64,000 nucleotides of DNA from Sulfobacillus sp. (GCA_027309085.1 DAIDDL010000020.1:1-64000); one strand, 5' to 3'. Positions 18,644 to 29,032 are shown, counted from the first letter of the stretch. The notes: generated by a model from the letters alone, not told the origin. Numbers and translations are program-made.

Positions 18644-19604
18644 CGGCCTGCCATATATCCTGGATCATACGGTCAATATTTTGTGACGCGCGGGGGTCAA
18701 AGCCCAGATATTTCCTCGCCCGGGCAATGTCGGCCACTAGGACTGGCGGGTCCCCTGGGCGCCGCGGCTTGTGAAGGGCCCGCACTGGCCGGCCTGTCAC
18801 GCGGCTGAAGCCATCCATCACTTCCTGAACCGAATGGCCACGGCCGGACCCTACGTTGAAGGCGCGGGACACATGTCCCTGCATGAGATATTCTGCTGCA
18901 CTGAGATGGGCGGCCACCAGGTCCTGCATATGAATGTAGTCGCGCACCGCCGTCTTGTCAGCCGTGTCGTAGTCGTGGCCGTAAATTTCCGGCATCCCGC
19001 CATCGCGTATTGCCAGCGCCACACGCGGCAGCAGATGGGTCTCGGGCACATGGCGCTCCACCACGCCCCCTACCATCCCGGCGACATTAAAATAGCGCAA
19101 CGCCACCCATGGCTGCCCGTAAGCCACATCGTAGGCATGAAGAATTTCTTCCAATTGCCACTTGGTGACACCGTAAGGACTAATGGGCGCTTTGGGGGCT
19201 TCTTCGGGAATGGGCACGACAGACGGCTCTCCATACACCGCTGCTGAAGAGGAGAACACAATCGGGACGGGCCCAACTTCGCGCAGCGCATTGAGCATGG
19301 CCAAAGGCGCGCTCAAGTTCTCCTGAAAGTAGCGCGCAGGCTGTTCGACGGACTCCGACACGACAATTAGCCCGGCACAGTGGTAAATGGTGCGCATGTC
19401 AAATTGGTCGGCAAGGGCCTTCCACAATGTTCGATCTCCAATGGACCCCCGGACAACCTGGACTTTGTCCACCTGACTCGGAATATCCCGAATATCTACC
19501 ACCACCGGGAATCTGCCCTGGTCTTTGAGCACGGCAGCAAGAGATTGTCCCACATATCCCAAGCCGCCGGTGATGACGACGGCCTCGCGTTTGACTGACG
19601 GCAT
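18606..19604 (-). CDS. galE: UDP-glucose 4-epimerase
   Basis: VVITGGLGYVGQSLAAVL, SSSAAVYGEP, PYGVTKWQLEEIL, YFNVAGM, RDYIHMQDLVAAH, NVGSGRGHSVQEV. Confidence 0.94.
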   Translation of the reverse strand: MPSVKREAVVITGGLGYVGQSLAAVLKDQGRFPVVVDIRDIPSQVDKVQVVRGSIGDRTLWKALADQFDMRTIYHCAGLIVVSESVEQPARYFQENLSAPLAMLNALREVGPVPIVFSSSAAVYGEPSVVPIPEEAPKAPISPYGVTKWQLEEILHAYDVAYGQPWVALRYFNVAGMVGGVVERHVPETHLLPRVALAIRDGGMPEIYGHDYDTADKTAVRDYIHMQDLVAAHLSAAEYLMQGHVSRAFNVGSGRGHSVQEVMDGFSRVTGRPVRALHKPRRPGDPPVLVADIARARKYLGFDPRASQNIDRMIQDIWQAVTAADTPQSPQS

Positions 19605-19661
19605 AACTGTATCCCCCATTTCTATGACACCTTCCATGGTATCATTCCTGAGTGGGGCGAG

Positions 19662-20417
19662 CTATGCTCCGAGAAGCCCGAGTGCCCAGCCAATGCCAGC
19701 CCCGACCCCTGCTGACAAAGACGCCAGGATTCCAAACTGCACGCTGCTCTTCCAAATAGAATTGCCGGTAAACTTTCCCTTCAAGCCGCCAATGGCCAAG
19801 GCTGCAGCAATCGACAGAACCCATGCCAGGTCCCGGGCTGACAGAGTCGGCAAGGGGAGGAGAAACGGCACAATGGGAGGGCTGGACCCGATCACTACCG
19901 CTACAGCCATAGTGGCCGCATTGGCAAACGGTGATTCCTCATGGCTGGGGTGCACTCCCAACGCCTCGCGGACCATGAATTTGAGCCAGCGCGGCCGGCT
20001 CGCTGTAATCGTTTGACGGATATCAGGTATAGCCGGGCGGGGTATCCCAATTTCACCCAACAGATCGTCGACCTCCCGCGCCTCCTGATGCGGGTGATCC
20101 TCAATGTCAGCCCGCTGCAGCGTAATCTGCTGCGTAACCCAGTCATTCTGAGACGTTGTCGCCAGGTATGATCCGACACTCATCGACACCACGGCCGCCC
20201 CAACCGAAGACAGTCCGGCAATGATAATGGACCCGTGCGACTGGTGGGACAAAGCTTCTCCCGACACCAGTCCCACGGTCGCTACCAGCCCGTCATTCAC
20301 GCCGAATATCGCTTCACGCAGGAGAACCCGAACGTTCAGCGGGACGGCCGCCGACTTGCGGTGGCGTCCAGAGGTCAGTCCATTGAGCCCATTCCCGCCG
20401 CTTGCCTTTGTTGACAT
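19662..20417 (-). CDS. VIT1/CCC1-family transporter
   Basis: LREAIFGVNDGLVATVGLVSGEA...MSVGSYLATTSQNDW. Confidence 0.92.
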   Translation of the reverse strand: MSTKASGGNGLNGLTSGRHRKSAAVPLNVRVLLREAIFGVNDGLVATVGLVSGEALSHQSHGSIIIAGLSSVGAAVVSMSVGSYLATTSQNDWVTQQITLQRADIEDHPHQEAREVDDLLGEIGIPRPAIPDIRQTITASRPRWLKFMVREALGVHPSHEESPFANAATMAVAVVIGSSPPIVPFLLPLPTLSARDLAWVLSIAAALAIGGLKGKFTGNSIWKSSVQFGILASLSAGVGAGIGWALGLLGA

Positions 20418-20460
20418 CCAAACACCCCTTCAGGAAAGAGTGTCTGCGAATTCGCCGCCC

Positions 20461-20949
20461 TTATTCAGCACGGTTGGAGCGGGCAGCCTTGATGATGCCA
20501 ACTTCGTACGAGTTCATTCGCTCCTCGGGAAGCGAATCCACCGGCCACCACCGGAGATCGAGCAGTTCGTGGCTTTCGGGCGTTAATACCACGCTGCCGG
20601 AAGGCGGCTGAACGACATAATAAAAGCGCAGGGAGTGATAGGGATGGCCGAAAAACGAAATAAAATTTTCTTGCATGGTTACATAGCTCCGGACTGTCAC
20701 AGACACCCCTGTCTCCTCAAAGAATTCGCGCACCAGTCCATCTTCAAGTTTCTCCCATGATTCGACGCCCCCGCCAGGGAGGTCCCATTTCTCACTGAAC
20801 CGTGACAGCGAGAGCAAAATATTCTGATCTTCATACAGGAGGCCGTAAGCGGCGGGGCGGAATCGCACACTGTCAGCCGGAAAGCTATGGTCGTGTCCAA
20901 ACAGATCAGGGCAGTGCACAGGCTGATTAGGGATTTTTGGTCTGGCCAC
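20461..20949 (-). CDS. NUDIX hydrolase
   Basis: WDLPGGGVESWEKLEDGLVREFFEETGVSV Nudix box. GTG 20949 is the likely start (overlaps glcF end). Confidence 0.9.
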   Translation of the reverse strand: MARPKIPNQPVHCPDLFGHDHSFPADSVRFRPAAYGLLYEDQNILLSLSRFSEKWDLPGGGVESWEKLEDGLVREFFEETGVSVTVRSYVTMQENFISFFGHPYHSLRFYYVVQPPSGSVVLTPESHELLDLRWWPVDSLPEERMNSYEVGIIKAARSNRAE

Positions 20950-22213
20950 TGGCGGGGCCTCCTTCCGCAGTGTGGGTATGGTGGTCCTCAGCACGGCGCG
21001 CAGCCTGTTCCAAATAGGTTGCCAAGTGCTCCACGGAGGCGGCAGCAAGGCCCGCTCGCTCGGCACCCCAGCGCATCTGCAAATGGCAGCCGGGATTGTT
21101 CACCAAAATTCGGTCGGGTTTAAGACTGGCGACGGCGGACATTTTGCTGTCAAGAATAGCCGCCGACCACGTGGGGTGTTCAATATTGTAAATGCCCGCC
21201 GAGCCACAGCAGCGGTCCTGTCCGCTATAGGGCACAAACTGGTCCCCCTCGACACTTCCAGCCAGGTTGGAGGCATCCTGGCCCGCATGCTCAACATTGA
21301 CCAGGTGACAGGAATTTTGCAGAAGGACCCGCTCGCCCCCGCCTTCGAGCGGCACAAAATCCGCCAGCGGGCGGAAGACGGTGGACCAGTCCCGGACGCG
21401 GGAGCTAAAATGCGCGGCCCGTTCAGCCCAGACGGGATCGCCCTTCAGCAGTTCACCATATTCCATGAGCATGGCGCCACAACCCCCTGCCGTATTGACA
21501 ATCAGGTCATCGCCACCTGCCTCGAACGCCAATATATTCTGTTTGGCCAGGGCCAATGCCATCTCATTCTCACCCGCATGCAGGTGCAGGGCCCCACAGC
21601 ACTTTTGCCCGCCAGGCGTGTCAACGGCCACTTTTGCCCGCTTCAGTAGATTTTCCGCCGAATGGTTGGCATCCGGAAACACCGCCGACATCACACATCC
21701 CCGAAAGAAACCCACATGGGCGCGCGGGTGTTCAGGCTGAGGAAGGACGGGCACTGGCTGGGACTGATATCCCATCAGGGGCACCAAGGGGGCTAGGGCT
21801 TCTGGCATCGGCCACTGCTTTGCATGGCTGCCCATGGCAGACAGGGAACCCAGCCACCGCGGGTGCTTCACCAACGTCAGCATGCGGCGTGAGGCCCACC
21901 GTAACCGGCGGGGCCTCAGACGCCGCAACTGGGACAGGCCGGCTTCTAGAATTCGGTGATACGGCACCCCCGACGGACAGGCTGTCTCGCAGGCCCGGCA
22001 CGCCAGGCAGTAGGTCAGGGACTCTTCCAGTCCGGGGCCGACCTCAATCTCCTGGCGGGCTGCGGCTTCTACCATGGCTATTCTTCCCCGCGGGGAATCC
22101 AATTCGCTCCCTGTCAGCTGGTAAGTGGGACAGGCAGGGAGGCAAAACCCACACTTATTGCAATGGTCAATGTCCTCGAGCACAACGCTCCACGCTTGCA
22201 GCGGTTCTGTCAC
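20927..22213 (-). CDS. glcF: Glycolate oxidase iron-sulfur subunit
   Basis: CNKCGFCLPACPTY, CLACRACETACPSGVPY, CCG motifs (QKCCGALHLHAGE, RCCGSAGIYNI). GTG start. Confidence 0.93.
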   Translation of the reverse strand: MTEPLQAWSVVLEDIDHCNKCGFCLPACPTYQLTGSELDSPRGRIAMVEAAARQEIEVGPGLEESLTYCLACRACETACPSGVPYHRILEAGLSQLRRLRPRRLRWASRRMLTLVKHPRWLGSLSAMGSHAKQWPMPEALAPLVPLMGYQSQPVPVLPQPEHPRAHVGFFRGCVMSAVFPDANHSAENLLKRAKVAVDTPGGQKCCGALHLHAGENEMALALAKQNILAFEAGGDDLIVNTAGGCGAMLMEYGELLKGDPVWAERAAHFSSRVRDWSTVFRPLADFVPLEGGGERVLLQNSCHLVNVEHAGQDASNLAGSVEGDQFVPYSGQDRCCGSAGIYNIEHPTWSAAILDSKMSAVASLKPDRILVNNPGCHLQMRWGAERAGLAAASVEHLATYLEQAARRAEDHHTHTAEGGPASGQTKNP

Positions 22214-24828
22214 TAGGCTCCCCCTCGTGCGTCTGACTGCGGTGCGGCAAAGACCCCACCGGGATCAAAGATCCTCTCGATGCGGCCCGATATCTCCTGC
22301 CATGGTCCGAGCGGCCTCTCCCAGTACCCAGCCTGGGATTTGAGCCGGGACATTCCGGGCAGGCGGGGCACGTCCCCAAACCACTGAAACACTTCGTACG
22401 CCCCTGACCCCGGGTACACCACCGTGCACACATTTTCACCAATGGATTCCCACAAACGGTACAGGTCACGGGGACTCACCCCGCCCTCGCCGTATGACCC
22501 GTGCTGCAGCGCGCGGTTCCAGGCATGGGTCCGCTCTTGCTCCCAAAGTGCCCAGGGGGCTCCCGACACCCACGTTAGCTCGACACCGGCGTTGCGGCAC
22601 AGTTGTTCCACCAGGGCCTTGGCCTGCTCTGGCCCAGCACTTTCATGCGAAAACCACAGCCGCAGATCCCCGGGCCGCATCCTAGTCAACACCAAACCGT
22701 CCGGGCGCATGGCACTGGTGCCCAATTGCAGGGCAATATTCAGCAGCGGCTGGATTTGGGGGCCTTGGGCATAGCCGAACACACGGTCAGGCCCAAATGG
22801 CCGCAACCGCAAGATGACTTTCGACAAAATGCCCAGACGGCCCCACGACCCCGCTGCTAATTTCGTTACGTCATATCCTGCCACATTCTTCATGGTTTTC
22901 CTGCCAAAACGCAGGATCTGCCCGCGGCCGTCGATCCATTCCACCCCCAGCACCACATCTCGCCACCCCATGAGATAGGCGCTGCGCCAGTGTCTGGCGT
23001 TGGACGCCACCAGCCCCCCGATGGTGTCATCACCGCTGTATGGCAAGAACGGACTGTCCAGTCCCTCGGCATGCAGCCACTGGGCAAGTTCTGACGCCAC
23101 AGCGCCTGCTTCCACCTCCACGGTGAGGTTGGCCTTGTCATAGTCCACAATGTTCTTAAGCCTGGTGAGGCTCAAGGGAATGTGCAGAGGCCTTCCGGTC
23201 AGAGCCCAGCTGGTGAAATTCCCCCCGACCGACAGGTGGCGCTTCTCCATGCGCGCCTGCATCACAGCTTCCGCGGCGTCGCTGGCAGTCTCGGGAGCCC
23301 AGACGGCACCTGGCGCCGCCGGGCTGTAGGTGCTGCCAGGGACTGGGTCGTCTGGCCTCTCTTCTGGCGCCAAAACGACTTTGACCGGATTGAGGAGACC
23401 TTCTGGGTCAAAGGCCCTCTTCAGGTCAGCCATCAGCTGCCGTTCGCGCGGGCCATACATGAGCGAGAGATTTTCGAGCTTGTCAATGCCGATGCCGTGC
23501 TCTCCGGTAATCGCCCCGCCGCGGTCCACGCATGCCTGCAAAATGTCACGGTCCGCGGCGTGCATGCGCCGGACCTCGTCCGCGTTGGCAGGGTCATAGG
23601 TGATGATAGGATGCAGATTGCCATCTCCGGCATGGGCCGAGCAGAAAATCTCAAAGCCGTAACGCTTACCGACGCGGATGACTTCTTGCATCATGTCCGC
23701 CAAAAGAGGCCGGGGCACCGTCACGTCCTGAATCCACAAGTGCGGGGCAATGCGGGCGGCAGCCCCGTAATGGGAGCGGCGGCCGCGCCACAGGGCGTCC
23801 GCTTCCAGATCACTTTGCGCCACCCGGAATTCTCCTGCATGACCCTCCTCCGCCACGGTCCTGATGGCCTCCACCTGCTCGGCGACCACGGCCTCAGGCC
23901 CGTCGACTTCGATCAGCAAGATGGCTCCCGCCCCTACCGGGTATCCTGCCTGCACAAAAGGCTCTACCACTTCCAGTGACTTTTTGTCCATCAGCTCCAG
24001 AGTGGACGGCACGATCTGGCGCGAAATGATGGCCGTAACCGTGTTCAAGGCATCCTCCACCGAGGAGAACACCGCCAGCATAGTGGCCGTGTGTTCCGGT
24101 TTGGGAGCGATGCTCGCGGTAATTTGGGTCATCACTGCCATCGTGCCCTCCGACCCCGTCAGGAGTCCGGTTATATCAAAGCCCACCCGGTAATCCCGGA
24201 CCGTGGGGGTCAGCGCGCGCTGACCGTTTGCCAGAACCACCTCCAGTTGGAGGATGTGATTCGTGGTCACGCCATATTTCACACAGTGCGGACCACCGGA
24301 GTTTTCCGCGACGTTGCCCCCCAGCGTGGATATGCGGTGGCTAGCTGGGTCTGGGGGGTAAAAAAATCCCCACGGCTCCAGTGCCTGCTGCAGTTCCGCA
24401 TTAATCAGTCCCGGTTCAAAAACAGCTTCCCGGTTCTGCACGTCGATGCGGTGGATTGTTTTCAACCGCGTCAAAGACAGTACAAGGCCTCCCAGCACGG
24501 GTGTGGTGCCGCCGCTCAGGTTGGACGAAGATCCCCGGGGCACCAGGTACACCCGGTTTTCCCGGGCCGCTTGAACCACGGCCTCCACATCCCCTGCCGC
24601 ATGAGCCATGACAACCGCATCCGGCAGGTGGCGCTCACCCGTTGCGTCATAGCTGAATGCGAGGAGACGCGCCCGGTCATCGATAATCTGGCCGGGCTCC
24701 AACAAGGTTTTCAGTCGGGCAATCAGCCGGCCGACGCTTCTGGGATCGGTGGCGGCAAACCGTTCCGTAAGTGCTGACCTATCAAGCTGGCCGGACAATG
24801 GAGATGGAGTGGTCGTCTTCTGTGTCAT
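22213..24828 (-). CDS. GlcD-GlcE fusion (two FAD-linked oxidase domains)
   Basis: N half: LVPRGSSSNLSGGTTPVLGGLVLSL, GEHGIGIDKLENLSLMYG (GlcD); C half: LSVGGNFTSWALTGRPLHIPLSLTRLKNIVDYDKANLTVEVEAG...GRKTMKNVAGYDVTKLAAGSWGRLGIL (GlcE). Confidence 0.92.
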   Translation of the reverse strand: MTQKTTTPSPLSGQLDRSALTERFAATDPRSVGRLIARLKTLLEPGQIIDDRARLLAFSYDATGERHLPDAVVMAHAAGDVEAVVQAARENRVYLVPRGSSSNLSGGTTPVLGGLVLSLTRLKTIHRIDVQNREAVFEPGLINAELQQALEPWGFFYPPDPASHRISTLGGNVAENSGGPHCVKYGVTTNHILQLEVVLANGQRALTPTVRDYRVGFDITGLLTGSEGTMAVMTQITASIAPKPEHTATMLAVFSSVEDALNTVTAIISRQIVPSTLELMDKKSLEVVEPFVQAGYPVGAGAILLIEVDGPEAVVAEQVEAIRTVAEEGHAGEFRVAQSDLEADALWRGRRSHYGAAARIAPHLWIQDVTVPRPLLADMMQEVIRVGKRYGFEIFCSAHAGDGNLHPIITYDPANADEVRRMHAADRDILQACVDRGGAITGEHGIGIDKLENLSLMYGPRERQLMADLKRAFDPEGLLNPVKVVLAPEERPDDPVPGSTYSPAAPGAVWAPETASDAAEAVMQARMEKRHLSVGGNFTSWALTGRPLHIPLSLTRLKNIVDYDKANLTVEVEAGAVASELAQWLHAEGLDSPFLPYSGDDTIGGLVASNARHWRSAYLMGWRDVVLGVEWIDGRGQILRFGRKTMKNVAGYDVTKLAAGSWGRLGILSKVILRLRPFGPDRVFGYAQGPQIQPLLNIALQLGTSAMRPDGLVLTRMRPGDLRLWFSHESAGPEQAKALVEQLCRNAGVELTWVSGAPWALWEQERTHAWNRALQHGSYGEGGVSPRDLYRLWESIGENVCTVVYPGSGAYEVFQWFGDVPRLPGMSRLKSQAGYWERPLGPWQEISGRIERIFDPGGVFAAPQSDARGGA

Positions 24829-24921
24829 GGTGTCCTCCTGGCATCTTTGCCCTCCTATCGCCCACTGGGCCACGAGCAGGGAGTCGGCGCAAGCCTGGGC
24901 CTGGATCTATTGCGGGCCGCT

Positions 24922-25533
24922 TCACCAAACCAGGGCATGCCCCGGGACAGGCCGTCTCCTGTTATTGATGAACTCTTGCAGGTCCGCGCTCAGTGGCCGC
25001 TGTTCATATTCCGGCTCGTCTTGCTTTTTCGTTTCCGGAATTTCCTCCATCACATACAGTTCATCAACCGCATCAATCCGGTCGATGAACAGCACCCCCT
25101 CCAGATGGTCGACCTCATGCTGGATAATGCGTGCATCGAATCCCTCGAATCCCCGCCGGAAAGGGTGCCCATCCACATCCCACCCAGACAGCTCGATATA
25201 CTCCGCCCGCCGGGTCGGCCCGTAAATGCCAGGCACACTGAGGCACCCGTCATAGTCTTTGACTTCACCCCGCGCGCGGATGATTTTGGGGTTGATGATA
25301 ATCTCGGGCTCTTCAGTTTTGGTGCTCTTCCAGATAAACAGGCGCCGCCGAGACCCTATTTGCGGCCCAGCAATGCCATACGCGGCCACAGTATCCCACG
25401 TATCTGTCAGGTCGCGGCATACCGCGGCCACTTCCTGACTAATCGCCTTGACTTTCATCGTACGCTGACGGAGAAAGTCGTTGCGGCTGGTAATCGTCCA
25501 AATTCCCTGTTCCACTATTGTCAACCTCATCAT
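24922..25533 (-). CDS. def: Peptide deformylase
   Basis: GIAGPQIG, DGCLSVPGIYG, QHEVDHLEGVLFIDRI: the three PDF motifs. Confidence 0.93.
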   Translation of the reverse strand: MMRLTIVEQGIWTITSRNDFLRQRTMKVKAISQEVAAVCRDLTDTWDTVAAYGIAGPQIGSRRRLFIWKSTKTEEPEIIINPKIIRARGEVKDYDGCLSVPGIYGPTRRAEYIELSGWDVDGHPFRRGFEGFDARIIQHEVDHLEGVLFIDRIDAVDELYVMEEIPETKKQDEPEYEQRPLSADLQEFINNRRRPVPGHALVW

Positions 25534-25877
25534 TCAAAGTATGGTGACTCGCATTCGATGATTCCCAAACGTTTGAAGCGCTCGCTGATATACTCGACCG
25601 GCGTGTGTTCTACTCCATTATAGCCGGGTTTGGTGTAAACATTGATAGCATCGGGAAACACCTCGCGCAGGATGCGGCGAATCCTTCTCCCCGCTGAATC
25701 GGCATCCGTGAAAATGATCACAGTGTGGTGCTTCACGGCCTTGCGGATACGCTCGAGCCTGTCCTGATTGGGAATCCCGAACGTCGGGATAATGGGGATA
25801 TCAGGGGGCAGAACTGCGCGCAGCCGTGAGCGGTCATTTTTCCCCTCCACGATAATCGCAAATGTTTCTTCAAGCAT
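25530..25877 (-). CDS. Small stand-alone Toprim domain protein (RNase M5 N-domain-like)
   Basis: IIVEGKNDRSRLRAVLP, IIFTDADSAGRRIRRIL; ATGA overlap with def. Confidence 0.85.
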   Translation of the reverse strand: MLEETFAIIVEGKNDRSRLRAVLPPDIPIIPTFGIPNQDRLERIRKAVKHHTVIIFTDADSAGRRIRRILREVFPDAINVYTKPGYNGVEHTPVEYISERFKRLGIIECESPYFE

Positions 25878-26388
25878 CGTGTCGCAACCTGGCTCTACAA
25901 TCCTACCCCCCGCACCCCTTATCAGGGCACAGTGTCGGCAGCGTCCCCCCTGACCAGGATTCTAGCTCCTTTGTGGGCAAATTTCTTCCGAGGAAGAACG
26001 CGATGAGGAGGACGGTGGAGATGGGGCCTTCCGGCCGCACAACTCCTCAGGAGGCTCCAGCCTCCCTTTCCGCAAGTCGCCTGCCCTGCGCAATCTGTGA
26101 CGTCATCTGCCGGTGTGCCCAGAAGTTGATCACGATGCCACCTCTGTTATTTCTGTCGTTGTAGAAGTGCCGATTAACAATTCCCTGTTCTTCCCGGCTT
26201 AGGGAAGGCGGCCTTCCCGGTGCAAGCGGTAGACGCTCGCAACTCCCTCACCCCGTTGCCGGCGCAGTCGTCTTGCTTCGTATTTTACCATTGCCCGTAA
26301 GGGTTGCCACCTCACTCCTGCCCATTTCTTCCAAACCACAGGGCGCTCTGCTATACTTTCGGGGGGAATTACTAAGGAGGGCTCAGAA

Positions 26389-27243
26389 TTGAAACAGGTA
26401 ACCTTTAGAAGCGATGCGCGCGACTTTGCGGCTCTGGGGCAGGGCACCTGGAAGATGGGAGTGGACCCAGACCAGGCTTCCAAAGAAATTTCTGTGCTGC
26501 AAGAAGGCCTGTCCAAAGGACTGCTTGTGATTGACACCGCGGCGATGTACGCCGATGGGGGAGCCGAGCGCATCGTGGCGCGCGCTGTCCGCGGGCGGCG
26601 CGAGAAAGTGTTTATCGTCACCAAGGTCTGGCCAACCCGTGCTGATTATAGGGGGGTGCTCCAATCTCTTGAGGAGTCGCTCGGACGTTTGGAGACAGAC
26701 TATGTGGACCTGTTCCTGCTGCATTGGCCGAGTGCCCGCTTCCCCTTGGCGGACACCATGCGGGCCATGGCCGAGGCTCACCGCAAGGGATTGGTGCGCG
26801 GGGTGGGGGTCAGCAATTTTTCTGTGGAATTGATGGCGGAAGCGTCTGACGCCCTGGGTGATGTCCCCCTCGTCGCCAATCAGGTGGAGTACAGCCTGAC
26901 CGCCCGTGATCCAGAAACCCGGATCATTCCTTATTGCCAAGCCCATCATGTGACCGTGATGGCCTACTCTCCTATCAAAAACATCAACCAGTTGCCTCCG
27001 GCTCACAAAGGGTCCGCCCTATTGCGGGAACTGGCTGACCGCCATGCCACCACGCCCCAGAGCATTGCTCTGGCTTGGACGATTCGGCAGGCCCCGGTAA
27101 TCGCCATTCCCAAGTCCTCTAGCGTGCCTCACCTGCTTTCCAATATTGAGGCGCTGGACGTGACTCTGACGAGCTCCGAACTCACCGCTTTAGACCGCGC
27201 ATTCCCTCCCAGCGGAAAAGATATGGCCGTGGAGCGCCTGTAA
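26389..27243 (+). CDS. Aldo/keto reductase
   Basis: LVIDTAAMYADGGAERIV, DYVDLFLLHWP, GVGVSNFSVELM, VIAIPKSSSVPHL; TTG start 8 nt after AAGGAGG. Confidence 0.93.
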   Translation: MKQVTFRSDARDFAALGQGTWKMGVDPDQASKEISVLQEGLSKGLLVIDTAAMYADGGAERIVARAVRGRREKVFIVTKVWPTRADYRGVLQSLEESLGRLETDYVDLFLLHWPSARFPLADTMRAMAEAHRKGLVRGVGVSNFSVELMAEASDALGDVPLVANQVEYSLTARDPETRIIPYCQAHHVTVMAYSPIKNINQLPPAHKGSALLRELADRHATTPQSIALAWTIRQAPVIAIPKSSSVPHLLSNIEALDVTLTSSELTALDRAFPPSGKDMAVERL

Positions 27244-27393
27244 GCCAGATGTCAGAACACCCGGCATTCATTGCGGCACACGGTCAACGCATCGTCTGGA
27301 CCGCACCGCGGGCGTAGGCAAGAACACCGGGTCCACAGGTATTCTTTCTTGCCCACACCGCCCCTGCGGCGCAGCGCCGGACCGTGGTCAACC

Positions 27394-27756
27394 TTACGGC
27401 TCTTGCGCGTCACTCCACCAGGTCAGGAAGAGATCCATCGAGCTCCGGCGCACACGCAATTCCTGTGACCACTGGTTCAACCGCTCAATTCCCTCCGGTG
27501 TTATCTTGTAGAACCGCTTGGGAGCTCCCTGCTCCTCCGTGACCCAGGAAGACGTCACGGCGCCCTGGTTTTCCAGTTCTCGCAACAGACGGTATATGCC
27601 CCCGCTGTCAATAACCCAAACCGGGGGCAATTCATCCTGCAACCTCTTTAAGATCGCCCCGCCGTGGCTGGGCTGCTGAAAAATAAACAGCAAGATGAAC
27701 GCTTCCAAATGCTTGCCTGTCTGATATCTTCGGCCTGGTTCCATGGCGTTAGGCAT
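27394..27756 (-). CDS. PadR-family transcriptional regulator
   Basis: SHGGAILKRLQDELPPVWVIDSGGIYRLLRELENQGAVTSSWVTEEQGAPKRFYKITPEGIERL. Confidence 0.92.
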   Translation of the reverse strand: MPNAMEPGRRYQTGKHLEAFILLFIFQQPSHGGAILKRLQDELPPVWVIDSGGIYRLLRELENQGAVTSSWVTEEQGAPKRFYKITPEGIERLNQWSQELRVRRSSMDLFLTWWSDAQEP

Positions 27757-27850
27757 ACAAAATCCCTCTCATTCTTGCATTCTGCCACGCACCCGCGGCC
27801 CAGCATCCCCTCATCCAAAGCCGACACCTAATGCGGGATAATCCCACCAA

Positions 27851-29032
27851 TCAAAACGCCGCTTCGCCCAAAAGGTCACGGCCCACAATCAGGGTATGAA
27901 TTTCATAGGTGCCTTCGTACGTGTCCACCGTCTCTAAGTTGGCCATGTGCCTGATGGCGTGATAATCCGTGCTGATGCCGTTGCCTCCGAGGATCTCGCG
28001 CGCCATGCGGGCAATTTCCAGCGCCGCTCGGGCATTGTGGCGTTTGGCCATGGACACTTGCGCGTAACGCATTGTCCCCCCTAGATAGAGCTGTCCCAAC
28101 TGCCGGGCCATCAGCTGCATGTTGAGCAGCCGGGTCTCCATTCCCACAATGTGAGACTGAACCAGCTGCTTAGCCGCAATGGGGCGGCCGAAGGCTGTCC
28201 GGGTCTTCGCATATAGCGAGGCCTCCACCAACGCGTCCATGGCAGCCCCTACCGTGCCCCACACGATGCCATACCTGGCCTGGGTCAGGCAATTAAGGGG
28301 AGCGCCCAGTCCATGGGCTTCGGGCAGCTGGAACGATTTGGGCACCCTGACCCGGTCCAAATACAATTCCGAGGTGGCCGACATCCGCATTGACGCCTTG
28401 GTGTGGATGGGGGTCGCGTGAAATCCCGGCAACTGGGTCGGCACCAGAAAGCCCCGAACAATTCCGGCATCATCTTTCGCCCACACCACCGCTACCTGGG
28501 CCAGGTGTCCATTGGTGATCCAGCGCTTGGCCCCGGAAATGACGTAGGAGTCGCCCTCTTCCGAAGCCCTGGTGATCATCGCCGCAGGATCTGAGCCCGC
28601 ATCAGGTTCCGTGAGACCGAAGCAGCCGATGATCTCACCCTTCGCCATACGGGGAAGGTATTCCTGTTTCTGCTCCTCTGAGCCATAGCGGTAGATGGCA
28701 TGCATGGCAAGCCCGCTCTGTACTGACGCAAACGATCGCAGGCCAGAATCGCCGCGTTCCAATTCCTGCATCATCAGCCCATACGCCAGCGGCGAGAGTC
28801 CGCTGCCTCCGTATGCTTCAGGAAGGGTGGGGCCAAACACGCCCAGCTCCGCCAGCATCGGGATGAGATGGGCGGGAAATTCCCCCTGCTGCCACCATTC
28901 CCCGGCATGAGGAATGACCTCCCGGTCGACAAAACGGCGGACGGCATTTTTCACATCGGTTTCTTCTTCGGTCCACAAATCTTGCAGTTGGTAAAAATCT
29001 TCCAGTTTCTCCGTGGTGTTTTGAATGTCCAT
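27851..29032 (-). CDS. Acyl-CoA dehydrogenase, glutaryl-CoA dehydrogenase-like
   Basis: SVQSGLAMHAIYRYGSEEQKQEYLP, GLTEPDAGSDP, LNCLTQARYGIVWGTVGAA, LGGNGISTDYHAIRHMANLETVDTYEGTYEIHTLIVGRDL. Confidence 0.9.
   Translation of the reverse strand: MDIQNTTEKLEDFYQLQDLWTEEETDVKNAVRRFVDREVIPHAGEWWQQGEFPAHLIPMLAELGVFGPTLPEAYGGSGLSPLAYGLMMQELERGDSGLRSFASVQSGLAMHAIYRYGSEEQKQEYLPRMAKGEIIGCFGLTEPDAGSDPAAMITRASEEGDSYVISGAKRWITNGHLAQVAVVWAKDDAGIVRGFLVPTQLPGFHATPIHTKASMRMSATSELYLDRVRVPKSFQLPEAHGLGAPLNCLTQARYGIVWGTVGAAMDALVEASLYAKTRTAFGRPIAAKQLVQSHIVGMETRLLNMQLMARQLGQLYLGGTMRYAQVSMAKRHNARAALEIARMAREILGGNGISTDYHAIRHMANLETVDTYEGTYEIHTLIVGRDLLGEAAF

Noticed and set aside
23182-24777. 265-aa and 228-aa plus-strand ORFs
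   Set aside because: Antisense shadows of the GlcD-GlcE fusion.
25878-26388. 500-bp non-coding region with short hairpins (TTCTTCCGAGGAAGAA, GGAGGCTCCAGCCTCC), considered as tRNA/SRP/6S-like RNA
   Set aside because: No cloverleaf, no SRP GGAA/UACCAGGUCAGG core, no riboswitch consensus recognised; hairpins too short to support an ncRNA call.
26199-27006. 141-aa and 207-aa minus-strand ORFs
   Set aside because: Overlap the well-supported aldo/keto reductase (RBS plus motifs); shadow ORFs.
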